Positions 1-5,376 of a DNA stretch of 13,445 nt are shown here, one piece after another. Origin of the DNA: Acidobacteriota bacterium. GTDB lineage: Bacteria; Acidobacteriota; Terriglobia; UBA7540. Within the stretch, counting starts at the first letter, position 1, and the number at the start of each line of letters is the position of its first letter. Where the stretch lies: NCBI GenBank assembly GCA_021789565.1, contig JAJYJL010000067.1, positions 1 to 13,445 of the forward strand, in the 5' to 3' direction. The notes beneath the pieces are model-generated. The model was not told the DNA's origin, made no database searches, and was given only the letters and a program-made list of their open reading frames with translations. Made by a program: the position numbers and the translations under genes.

Positions 1-119
1 CCGCTCAAGCCGAGCTCACAGTTGTCGCCCGCGAGCCAATTCCATGCTGACCCGCCGAAAACCGCAGCGACTCAACCCTTCCGCCGCCTTATCAACGGAT
101 CGGGGGCAGCAACCTCTGC

Positions 120-148
120 TTGCCAGGACAGCCGCAAAAGGTTAACCT
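120..148 (+). promoter_or_regulatory. candidate promoter of kdsB
   Basis: TTGCCA (120-125) and TAACCT (143-148) are separated by 17 bases, so the -35 is close to consensus and the -10 is weak. Transcription would start near 155, leaving about ten bases before the ATG at 165. No good Shine-Dalgarno is visible there. This is a pattern match only. Confidence 0.3.
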
Positions 149-164
149 CGCTTTTTCGGCGGCT

Positions 165-914
165 ATGAGCAAAGTGGTTGGCGTCATCCCGGTGCGGCTG
201 GAATCGACGCGCCTGCCTCGCAAGGCGTTGCGGCTGATTTGCGGGCACTCCATGATCGAGTGGGTCTACCGCCGCGCGCGCGAGTGGCCCGGCTTCACGC
301 GCCTGCTGGTGGCCACGGATTCGGATGAAGTAATGGCCCACTGCGGCCAGCTCGGGATCCCGGCCATGATGACTTCTTCCGCGCACCGCTCGGGATCTGA
401 CCGCGTGATCGAAGTGATGGGCCGCGAACCCGCTGATCTTTACGTCAACATCCAGGGCGATGAGCCCATGGTGACCGCGCAGCACATCGAGCTGATGGTC
501 GCCGCGCTTCGAGAAGGGAAGGGTGCGGTCTCAACACTGAAGGTGGCGATCACTCGCGAAGAGGCTTTGAATCCCAACGACGTGAAAGTGGTGACGGGCC
601 GCGACGGACGCGCGCTTTACTTTTCGCGCTCGCCCATTCCGTATGACCGCGCAGGCACAGGCGGCGTGCAGTATTACAAGCACCTGGGACTTTATGCCTA
701 CACGCGCGGGGCGCTTGAAACATTTAGCAACCTCGCGCCCTCTGAGCTGGAATCGACGGAAGCGCTCGAGCAGCTTCGGTTCATCGAGAATGGCATTCCG
801 ATTTTTGTGATGGAGACTCGAGACGACACGGTGGGCGTGGATACCGAAGACGACCTGCGCAAAGTGGAAGAATACTTCGAGCAGCAAAACATCACTTTGC
901 CTGAAGCGCGGTGA
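165..914 (+). CDS. kdsB: 3-deoxy-manno-octulosonate cytidylyltransferase (CMP-KDO synthetase)
   Basis: The product transfers CMP from CTP to KDO, the step that activates KDO for addition to lipid A in the cytoplasm, so the host should make lipopolysaccharide. The 249 residues match the usual family length. Visible family motifs are IPVRLESTRLPRKAL near the N terminus (nucleotide binding), ATDSDEV, the HRSGSDR segment, VNIQGDEP around residue 93, YFSRSPIPY, KHLGLYAY, the LESTEALEQLRFIENG block and VDTEDDL near the end. The ATG at 165 is chosen because the family begins directly with this nucleotide-binding segment; an in-frame TTG at 120 would add 15 unconserved residues. It converges on the cupin gene with 26 bases between the stop codons. 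Confidence 0.97.
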   Translation: MSKVVGVIPVRLESTRLPRKALRLICGHSMIEWVYRRAREWPGFTRLLVATDSDEVMAHCGQLGIPAMMTSSAHRSGSDRVIEVMGREPADLYVNIQGDEPMVTAQHIELMVAALREGKGAVSTLKVAITREEALNPNDVKVVTGRDGRALYFSRSPIPYDRAGTGGVQYYKHLGLYAYTRGALETFSNLAPSELESTEALEQLRFIENGIPIFVMETRDDTVGVDTEDDLRKVEEYFEQQNITLPEAR

Positions 915-940
915 CGGTTCTCTTGCGGCACACGCGGCGC

Positions 941-1207
941 TTACTGCTCTCCGATCAGATAGCGACAACCCTGCGGTCCCATGCGTGCGGAATGGACCGC
1001 GTCGGCGGGAACGTCACAACGGTCGCCGGCTTTGTAAGTGTGCGTCTCGCCTTCGGAAGTCAGAGTCATCTGGCCGTCCAGGATCACATGCGCGGTGGTC
1101 ATACGGTGGGTGTGGTCGGGATAGAACGCGCCCGGGCCATCCTGCCACACGTAAGTTCTGCCGAAACCTTCCTCGTGCAGTTTCTTCTCCCAATCCTGCA
1201 GGTTCAT
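941..1207 (-). CDS. small single-domain cupin protein
   Basis: This 88-residue protein is one cupin beta-barrel. Motif 1 is PDHTHRMTTAHVILDG: H32 and H34 fit the HxH metal pair, and H40 stands about where the family's glutamate would be. Motif 2 is GDRCDVPADAVH with H72 as the last ligand. It would therefore bind a divalent metal through up to four histidines. The substrate cannot be read from the sequence; small stand-alone cupins may be dioxygenases, isomerases or sensors. A GGAG (minus strand, 1216-1219) lies eight bases before the ATG, which supports this start. It is convergent with kdsB and divergent from the membrane protein gene at 1417. Confidence 0.85.
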   Translation of the reverse strand: MNLQDWEKKLHEEGFGRTYVWQDGPGAFYPDHTHRMTTAHVILDGQMTLTSEGETHTYKAGDRCDVPADAVHSARMGPQGCRYLIGEQ

Positions 1208-1272
1208 TTTTCAAACTCCGGAGGCGAAAGTGTGATGCGATCTGAAAACCTCTTTCTAATCGTAACAAACAG

Positions 1273-1278
1273 ATTATA
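1273..1278 (-). promoter_or_regulatory. candidate -10 box for the cupin gene
   Basis: The minus strand carries a perfect TATAAT at 1273-1278, about 65 bases before the cupin start. No convincing -35 is seen at 16-18 bases; the best is a TTCTAT-like hexamer. The surrounding A/T-rich stretch is unusual for this GC-rich window, which favours a real promoter. Confidence 0.35.
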
Positions 1279-1318
1279 TTAAACCTACGCAATTTCATAG
1301 AAATTGAAAAAGGCGAAA

Positions 1319-1337
1319 GTGTACCAAAATTGGACAC
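1319..1337 (+). promoter_or_regulatory. imperfect inverted repeat, possible operator
   Basis: The sequence reads GTGT-A-CCAA-AA-TTGG-ACAC. It is an eight-base inverted repeat with one extra A in the left arm and a two-base centre. It lies between the cupin promoter region and the promoter at 1381, where a repressor such as the regulator at 2021 could act on both genes. The link to that regulator is a guess. Confidence 0.3.
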
Positions 1338-1380
1338 TTTTTTGGGCTGTCACGGGATTTTACTTTGCATTACAAAGTAC

Positions 1381-1409
1381 TTGACAACGCTTAGCAATGG
1401 GTGTATCTA
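1381..1409 (+). promoter_or_regulatory. sigma70-like promoter abutting a start codon
   Basis: A perfect TTGACA (1381-1386) is followed after exactly 17 bases by TATCTA (1404-1409). Transcription should begin around 1416, next to the ATG at 1417, so the mRNA would be leaderless. No Shine-Dalgarno precedes that ATG, which agrees. It would drive the membrane protein and the downstream regulator, and perhaps uppS. Confidence 0.6.
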
Positions 1410-1416
1410 TCCCTTC

Positions 1417-2031
1417 ATGGCTGATATTCACCCCATTCGGCCGCATTCCTCCAAGCCCTTGGCGCTGGAAGCCCGCGCCATGGACAATCTCCGCTACATT
1501 CGCGAAACGATGGAAGGCGCCGCGTCGTTCACGGCGGTACCGGGATGGGGCGGCATGCTGATGGGCATCACGGCGCTTGTCGCGGCTTTTATTGCCTCCC
1601 AGCAGCCAACGCCTGCCTTATGGTTGGGGGTCTGGATTGTGGAAGCGGCGGTTTCCTGCCTGATTGGCGCCGTCGCCATGCTGCAGAAGGCGCGCAAGGC
1701 GGACACTCCTCTGCTCTCTCAGCCGGGACGCCGTTTTGCCCTGAGCCTTTCGCCTCCGCTTGTAGCCGGCGGGCTGCTCACGCTGTTTCTTTTCCGGCAG
1801 GGCTCGATGGCGGTCCTGCCGGCCCTCTGGCTGCTGCTTTACGGGGCGGGAGTGGTGACCGGCGGCGCATTTTCCGTTCGCGTGGTTCCGGCGATGGGGG
1901 TGGCCTTCATGGTTCTGGGCGGAGCGGCGCTGTTTTCACCGGCTGCCTGGGGCGACATTTACATGGCCGTGGGATTTGGCGGCCTGCATCTCATTTTCGG
2001 GGCGATCATCGCCTGGAGGCATGGTGGGTAA
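1417..2031 (+). CDS. six-helix membrane protein of unknown function
   Basis: The product has 204 residues. A polar N terminus contains a MDNLRYIRETMEGAASFTAVPGWGG segment at about 22-46, split here by nothing hydrophobic, and is followed by about six hydrophobic helices near 43-60, 67-90, 107-126, 131-150, 155-175 and 181-200. I recall similar proteins as unnamed membrane proteins next to winged-helix regulators in Acidobacteria, but no biochemical role is known to me. The ATG at 1417 is chosen because a promoter ends just before it; an internal ATG at 1480 is possible and would still keep the conserved segment. The last 11 bases overlap the regulator gene, so the two are probably translationally coupled. 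It may be a partner or target of that regulator. Confidence 0.8.
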   Translation: MADIHPIRPHSSKPLALEARAMDNLRYIRETMEGAASFTAVPGWGGMLMGITALVAAFIASQQPTPALWLGVWIVEAAVSCLIGAVAMLQKARKADTPLLSQPGRRFALSLSPPLVAGGLLTLFLFRQGSMAVLPALWLLLYGAGVVTGGAFSVRVVPAMGVAFMVLGGAALFSPAAWGDIYMAVGFGGLHLIFGAIIAWRHGG

Positions 2032-2413
2032 AGCAAACGCATGGGTGCGCGACCGGAGCGCGGAAGCCGCCGGCAGCGAGCCTGAAAGCCGGAACGTTCG
2101 AGCGGAAAAGGTGAGCCGCGCCTCGCGGCTTGACCGCCTGATCCATGAGCGCATTCGCCTCGGCATTGTGAGCGCCCTGGCGGTGAACGCTTCGCTCAGC
2201 CACAACGAGCTCAAGCAGCTTCTCAAGACCACCGACGGCAACCTCAGCGTCCACGCGCGCAAGCTGGAAGACGCCGAATACATCGAGTGCATCAAATCGT
2301 TCGACGGGCGGCTGCCCCGGACCGTCTACCGCCTCTCGCCCTCGGGCCGCAAGGCGCTGGAGAATTATCTGGACCACATGGAAGCCTTGATCCGGGCAAC
2401 GCGCCAGCCGTAA
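2021..2413 (+). CDS. winged-helix transcriptional regulator (HTH_27-like)
   Basis: The 130-residue product has a disordered, charged N terminus of about 35 residues, then a MarR/ArsR-like winged helix from roughly 36 to 125. Helices LDRLIHERIRLGIVSALA and SHNELKQLLKTT lead to the recognition helix DGNLSVHARKLEDAEYIE, then a wing GRLPRTVYRLSPSGRKAL and a C-terminal helix suited to dimerisation. This matches the small winged-helix DNA-binding family (Pfam HTH_27). No metal or effector site is obvious. The ATG at 2021 has GGAGG two bases upstream, which is tight. A GTG at 2111 would start right at the domain and is the main alternative. It overlaps the membrane protein gene by 11 bases, so it probably regulates that operon or responds to that protein. 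Confidence 0.85.
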   Translation: MVGKANAWVRDRSAEAAGSEPESRNVRAEKVSRASRLDRLIHERIRLGIVSALAVNASLSHNELKQLLKTTDGNLSVHARKLEDAEYIECIKSFDGRLPRTVYRLSPSGRKALENYLDHMEALIRATRQP

Positions 2414-2454
2414 GCATTCCGGGAAGGCGAATTTTTTTTGGGGGCAGGAGCTTT

Positions 2455-3195
2455 ATGAACCAAAGTCCTTTGTATGCTGAGACTTCATCCCACCTTCACC
2501 TGGCCATCATCATGGATGGCAGCGGACGCTGGGCGCGCGAACGCGGCCTGGAGCGCTCCCAGGGCCACCGCGCCGGCGTCGAGGCCGTGCGGCGGGTGAT
2601 TGCTGCGGCCCCGCAGAGCGGGGTCAGCACGCTCACCCTCCACTCCTTCGGCTCCAGCAACTGGCAGCGCCCCACGGAAGAGGTGGCAGGCCTGTTCGGA
2701 ATTTTTGAAGACTTCCTCTTCACGGAGCCCACGCTCTGGATCTCGAGCGGCGTCCGCCTCAGCGTTTTCGGCCGGCGCGACCGCCTGCCGGATTCACTTC
2801 TCCAGACCATCGAATACGCCGAGAACGCCACCAGCGGCTGCCACCGCCTCCACCTGCGCCTGGCGATCGATTACTCGGCGCGCCAGGCCATCCTCGCTGC
2901 TGCCCAGCGGTTGAATTCGGCAAACACCCAGGGGTCGAATCCTGAAGGTCCGGGGGGACAGTTCGAGCAACTATTGGCCGGCAGCGAAGGTGAACCCGTC
3001 CCCGACGTCGATCTGCTGGTGCGCACCGGCGGCGAGCAGCGGATCAGCGATTTCATGCTGTGGGAATGCGCCTATGCCGAGCTCTATTTCACCTCCGTCC
3101 TCTGGCCGGACTTTACGGGCGAAGACCTCGACCGCGCCCTCAAGGAATTCCACTCCCGCGACCGCCGCTTCGGCGCCGTCCCCGCGGCCGTGTAG
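2455..3195 (+). CDS. uppS: isoprenyl transferase (cis-prenyltransferase, UppS family)
   Basis: Family members condense isopentenyl diphosphate with an allylic diphosphate in cis, usually making the undecaprenyl diphosphate carrier for peptidoglycan and O-antigen at the inner membrane face. The 246 residues fit the family. Visible are LAIIMDGSGRWA with the catalytic D21, R34 and H38 in ERSQGHRAG, FGSSNWQRP at 65-73, and the C-terminal RTGGEQRISDFMLWECAYAELYF..LWPDF block that binds the homoallylic diphosphate. Usually conserved positions differ: the DGNGRWA Asn is Ser23 and FSSENW is FGSSNW. No cdsA or dxr lies beside it, as is usual for housekeeping uppS, so a second, perhaps short-chain, paralog is possible. 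GCAGGAG precedes the ATG by five bases. Its TAG stop is part of the GTAG of the repeat at 3192. Confidence 0.94.
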   Translation: MNQSPLYAETSSHLHLAIIMDGSGRWARERGLERSQGHRAGVEAVRRVIAAAPQSGVSTLTLHSFGSSNWQRPTEEVAGLFGIFEDFLFTEPTLWISSGVRLSVFGRRDRLPDSLLQTIEYAENATSGCHRLHLRLAIDYSARQAILAAAQRLNSANTQGSNPEGPGGQFEQLLAGSEGEPVPDVDLLVRTGGEQRISDFMLWECAYAELYFTSVLWPDFTGEDLDRALKEFHSRDRRFGAVPAAV

Positions 3196-3263
3196 GGGAG
3201 GGCTCCGCCCTCCCGCGATTTGATCGACGATGGTTGCAGCGGGAGCCCGGAGGGCTCCCCTAC
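3192..3263 (+). repeat. BIME-type inverted REP pair, copy 1
   Basis: REP1 (3192-3215) is GTAG, then an 8-bp stem GGGAGGGC with loop TCC. REP2 (3239-3263) is the opposite orientation: stem GGGAGCCC with loop GGA, ending in CTAC. A 23-base spacer separates them. The unit therefore starts with GTAG and ends with its complement. REP1 and REP2 stems differ at two adjacent base pairs with compensating changes (GG/CC against CC/GG), so the hairpin itself is conserved. The GTAG overlaps the uppS stop codon. Confidence 0.9.
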
Positions 3264-3288
3264 GAAAAACAGATGTACAACAAATGTA

Positions 3289-3297
3289 GCGGGAGCC
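3289..3297 (+). repeat. truncated REP2 at the RAYT 5' boundary
   Basis: GCGGGAGCC at 3289 begins exactly 50 bases after the REP2 at 3239, the same period as the tandem REP2 copies at 4083, 4133 and 4183. The match stops after nine bases, where the sequence leading into the transposase gene begins. The right arm is missing. Confidence 0.6.
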
Positions 3298-3321
3298 AGC
3301 CAGCGCGAGAAGCGGGATTGT

Positions 3322-3813
3322 ATGATCCAAAAAGACTCAACGGACAAGAAGCCTTCCTTGCCAAAGCGCAAACGTATTCGACTGCCCTTGTGCGAATATG
3401 CAAATCCCGCAAGCGTTTTCAACCTCACCATCGATGCCGAAAGGCGCCAGCGGTATTTTGCGAACCCACAATTTAACGACGAAGTCGTCGCGATCCTGCG
3501 TGGAGAGGCTCTGAGGTGCAGATGCCCGATTCGGATCTTTTGTCTGATGCCGACGCATCTCCACATGCTGGCGAGGCCAGGGGCGCGGTCACTCGTGGAG
3601 TTTGTCGGCGCGTTCAAGAAGAAGTCTGCCGCAATGGCGCGCGAGACTCAGATGATTGAAAGGCTCTGGCAGCGAAGTTTTTTCGATCATCAGCTTCGCT
3701 CGTACGAAAGCGAAATCGAGCAGTACGAATACATCCGCATGAACCCTGTGCGGGCCGGACTGGTGGATCACCCCGACGATTGGCGATGGACCGGCAGCGT
3801 GGAAATTCGCTGA
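3322..3813 (+). CDS. REP-associated tyrosine transposase (RAYT), Y1/HUH family
   Basis: This 163-residue protein belongs to the IS200/IS605-like Y1 transposase superfamily, RAYT branch. These are single-copy domesticated enzymes that cut and join single-stranded REP/BIME DNA at a GTAG next to the hairpin. Visible are the HUH motif in CLMPTHLHMLARP (H79, H81), the helix LVEFVGAFKKKSA, WQRSFFDHQLRS, and the C-terminal YEYIRMNPVRAGLVDHPDDWRWTGS block typical of RAYTs. The nucleophile is probably Y135 or Y137. Start ATG 3322 is chosen because upstream sequence is repeat DNA; its Shine-Dalgarno is weak. Repeats with GTAG feet flank it on both sides (3192-3297 and from 3821, seven bases after the stop). 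It is intact, so it may still act on these repeats. Confidence 0.92.
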   Translation: MIQKDSTDKKPSLPKRKRIRLPLCEYANPASVFNLTIDAERRQRYFANPQFNDEVVAILRGEALRCRCPIRIFCLMPTHLHMLARPGARSLVEFVGAFKKKSAAMARETQMIERLWQRSFFDHQLRSYESEIEQYEYIRMNPVRAGLVDHPDDWRWTGSVEIR

Positions 3814-3820
3814 AGGCTTT

Positions 3821-3892
3821 GTAGCGGAGGGCTCTGCCCTCCCGTGTTTTGATGCACAACAAATACAGCGGGAGCCCGGAGGGCTCCCCTAC
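3821..3892 (+). repeat. BIME-type inverted REP pair, copy 2
   Basis: REP1 (3821-3844, loop TCT, one base change after GTAG) and REP2 (3868-3892, loop GGA) are joined by a 23-base spacer containing TTTTGATGCACAACAAATAC. The unit begins seven bases after the RAYT stop codon. It has the same GTAG...CTAC ends as copy 1. Confidence 0.9.
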
Positions 3893-3905
3893 GGACACCA
3901 GGCTT

Positions 3906-3975
3906 GTAGGGGAGGGCTCCGCCCTCCCGTTTTGATGTACAACAAGTGCAGCGGGAGCCCAAAGGGCTCCCCTAC
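3906..3975 (+). repeat. BIME-type inverted REP pair, copy 3
   Basis: REP1 (3906-3929, loop TCC) and REP2 (3951-3975, loop AAA) are separated by a 21-base spacer with the TTTTGATGTACAACAA sequence. It lies 13 bases after copy 2 and 8 bases before the long pair at 3984. Confidence 0.9.
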
Positions 3976-4116
3976 GGGATGGTGTAGGGGAGGGCTCTGC
4001 CCTCCCGCCGTTTTTCGCAAAATTCAATGAGATGCCTGGCAGGTGGAATCGGGTATTTCCACGCCAGTTGCCAAAATGAATCGCGGGAGCCCGAAGGGCT
4101 CCCCTACGAAAAACAG
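3934..4116 (+). repeat. 183-bp direct repeat, left copy
   Basis: Aligned without gaps to 5144-5326 at a constant offset of 1,210 bases. I count about nine mismatches. It spans a REP2, the long REP pair with its central hairpin, and the flank. The two copies bracket the membrane-protein pair at 4325-5036. Confidence 0.85.
3984..4107 (+). repeat. long inverted REP pair with central hairpin, copy A
   Basis: REP1 (3984-4007, loop TCT) and REP2 (4083-4107, loop GAA) are separated by 75 bases instead of 21-23. The core holds a hairpin at 4036-4067: CTGGC/GCCAG outer stem, a bulged AG, GTGGAA/TTCCAC inner stem and an eight-base loop. The ends are again GTAG and CTAC, giving a 124-bp unit of three hairpins. 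Confidence 0.85.
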
Positions 4117-4132
4117 ATGTACAACAAATGCA

Positions 4133-4207
4133 GCGGGAGCCCGAAGGGCTCCCCTACGAAAAACAGATGCACAACAAATACAGCGGGAGCCCGAAGGGCT
4201 CCCCTAC
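4133..4207 (+). repeat. tandem REP2 copies with 50-bp period
   Basis: Two further REP2 elements (4133-4157 and 4183-4207, loops GAA) follow the one at 4083 at exactly 50-base steps. The constant linker reads GAAAAACAGATG, then T or C, then ACAACAAA. All end in CTAC. This is local tandem growth of one BIME half. Confidence 0.9.
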
Positions 4208-4221
4208 AAAAGAAGAAAAAA

Positions 4222-4250
4222 CCGCGGACCAAAACCGGAGGTCCTGCTAC
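4222..4250 (+). repeat. second palindrome family (REP-B), copy 1
   Basis: A CCGCGGACC...GGTCCTGCTAC element has a GGACC/GGTCC stem, a nine-base loop and a 3' GCTAC, the complement of GTAGC. It resembles the element at 5334-5358 in its CCGCGG left flank and GCTAC foot. It closes the repeat cluster before the gene at 4325. Confidence 0.6.
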
Positions 4251-4324
4251 GCACTTCAGCTCGGCGCCGTGCAGCGAAGGCCCATGTGGCCGGCGGCCGC
4301 CAGAATTTCACAGAGGTGATGACC

Positions 4325-4726
4325 ATGAAGGCCAATCCGAATTCCTCGGGCACGTTGCGGTACCTTGCCATGGCCGAATTGCTCCTTATTTGCCCTGCAG
4401 TCTTGTTTATGGCATCGCTTTTCGTGCGGAACCTCCAGCCAGCCCCTTATGAACCGGCGCAAACCGCCCGGCGTGTGGTGGAGTGGTTCAGCGCACGTCC
4501 GCTGCCGGGCCTCGATGTTTTCCTTATTGCGTTGCCGTTCGCAGCCTTCTTCATCGGCTTCATCACGGTGCTGCGCCGGTGGGGCGGCGACGCGGAGCTG
4601 CGACAGGCAGCGTTGGAAACGCTCGAGACGGTCCGCGCATACGTGGCCACGCTGCTCATTGCAGTGGCAACACTGACGGCCGGGGGCATCCTGGCCATCG
4701 TCGCTCTGCACGTCATCACGGATTGA
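4325..4726 (+). CDS. three-helix membrane protein of unknown function
   Basis: The 133-residue product has hydrophobic helices at about 12-34, 63-84 and 105-129, with a short charged loop (RRWGGDAELRQAALETLETVR) before the last. I do not recognise the family. GAGG at 4313-4316 lies eight bases before ATG 4325. An ATG six bases upstream is in frame but too close to that site. Reading further upstream in frame runs through REP repeats and is not coding. It is followed after 79 bases by another small membrane protein gene on the same strand, probably in one transcript. The pair is enclosed by the 183-bp direct repeats. Confidence 0.75.
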   Translation: MKANPNSSGTLRYLAMAELLLICPAVLFMASLFVRNLQPAPYEPAQTARRVVEWFSARPLPGLDVFLIALPFAAFFIGFITVLRRWGGDAELRQAALETLETVRAYVATLLIAVATLTAGGILAIVALHVITD

Positions 4727-4805
4727 TGCCGGGTCGTGGTTGCAGCGCAATTCCGGCACAACAAAAAACGCGAAAGAACCGGGGCATTTGCCGAGGAGGA
4801 TTGCG

Positions 4806-5036
4806 ATGAAACGAATCTGGTTCAAAACCTGGGGATGGATTTACCTGCCGGTTTCGGCGGCAGGATGGCTGGCGGCGATCTTGACGCTGCTCTTTTGCAT
4901 CAACACATTCCTGGCCATTGATCGTCATTCGCATTCCGTGAGCGACACGCTCTACGGAATTTTCCCCTACTGGGTCCCGGCACTCGGCATCCTGAATTGG
5001 ATCGCCGGGCGGACATCGGAAAAAGTTCGTTCGTAG
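4806..5036 (+). CDS. small conserved membrane protein of unknown function
   Basis: The 76-residue product starts MKRIWFKTWGWIYLPVS, has a helix at about 15-38, then AIDRHSHSVSDTLYGIFPYWVPALGILNWIA with a second helix at about 52-66, and a short polar tail. The HSHSVSDTLYGIFPY segment is one I recall from many short unnamed membrane proteins, so it appears to be a real conserved family. A strong GAGGAGGA (4794-4801) sits four bases before ATG 4806, which settles the start. The TAG stop (5034-5036) lies inside the GTAG of the palindromic repeat at 5033. Its function is unknown; it is probably co-transcribed with the three-helix protein upstream. Confidence 0.8.
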   Translation: MKRIWFKTWGWIYLPVSAAGWLAAILTLLFCINTFLAIDRHSHSVSDTLYGIFPYWVPALGILNWIAGRTSEKVRS

Positions 5037-5056
5037 CGCAGGCCTGCGGTTCTTGC
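5033..5056 (+). repeat. third palindrome family (REP-C), copy 1
   Basis: GTAGC is followed by the perfect ten-base palindrome GCAGGCCTGC (5038-5047) and GGTTCTTGC. A related element lies at 6206-6233. The GTAG supplies the stop codon of the 76-residue membrane protein gene. Confidence 0.5.
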
Positions 5057-5063
5057 TTCCTTT

Positions 5064-5135
5064 GTAGGGGAGGGCTCTGCCCTCCCGTGTTTTGATGCAC
5101 AGCAAATACAGCGGGAGCCCAAAGGGCTCCCCTAC
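5064..5135 (+). repeat. BIME-type inverted REP pair, copy 4
   Basis: REP1 (5064-5087, loop TCT) and REP2 (5111-5135, loop AAA) are joined by a 23-base spacer that is nearly identical to that of copy 2. The unit starts with GTAG and ends with CTAC. Confidence 0.9.
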
Positions 5136-5143
5136 GAAAAACA

Positions 5144-5326
5144 GATGTACAACAAACGCAGCGGGAGCCCGGAGGGCTCGCCTACGGGATGGTGTAGGGG
5201 AGGGCTCAGCCCTCCCGCCGTTTTTCGCAAAATTCAATGAGATGCCTGGCAGGTGGAATCGGGCATTTCCACGCCAGTTGCCAAAATGAATCGCGGGAGC
5301 CCGGAGGGCTCCCCTACGAAAACCAG
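5144..5326 (+). repeat. 183-bp direct repeat, right copy
   Basis: Right-hand partner of 3934-4116, in the same orientation and without gaps. Its first REP2 (5161-5185) is exactly 50 bases after the REP2 at 5111 and has one stem mismatch (CTCGCC). Recombination between the two copies would delete or circularise 1,210 bases holding both membrane genes. Confidence 0.85.
5194..5317 (+). repeat. long inverted REP pair with central hairpin, copy B
   Basis: REP1 (5194-5217, loop TCA) and REP2 (5293-5317, loop GGA) enclose the same 75-base core as copy A. The core hairpin is at 5246-5277. The one core difference from copy A is a T to C in the hairpin loop, so both stems are intact. Confidence 0.85.
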
Positions 5327-5333
5327 AAAAGAC

Positions 5334-5358
5334 CGCGGGCGGTGAAGGCCCGCGCTAC
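5334..5358 (+). repeat. second palindrome family (REP-B), copy 2
   Basis: A 7-bp stem CGCGGGC/GCCCGCG (5334-5340 and 5348-5354) with loop GGTGAAG ends in GCTAC. The Shine-Dalgarno of the gene at 5377 begins four bases after it, so the element sits in that gene's 5' leader. Confidence 0.65.
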
Positions 5359-5376
5359 AGGCGGAGGAATTCCACT

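Noticed and set aside
1..164. Possible small gene or RNA before kdsB
   Set aside because: The only minus-strand ATG frame stops after a few codons, and no tRNA or other RNA structure was recognised.
4083..4207. Regularly spaced 50-bp repeats resembling a small CRISPR array
   Set aside because: The linkers are nearly identical instead of unique, the repeat unit is a REP hairpin ending in CTAC, and no cas gene is present.
4043..4324. Upstream extension of the three-helix protein frame through the repeats, with recurring GSPKGSPTKNR peptides
   Set aside because: The peptides are translations of REP2 and its linker; the 50-base period is not a multiple of three, and a good Shine-Dalgarno lies just before the ATG at 4325.
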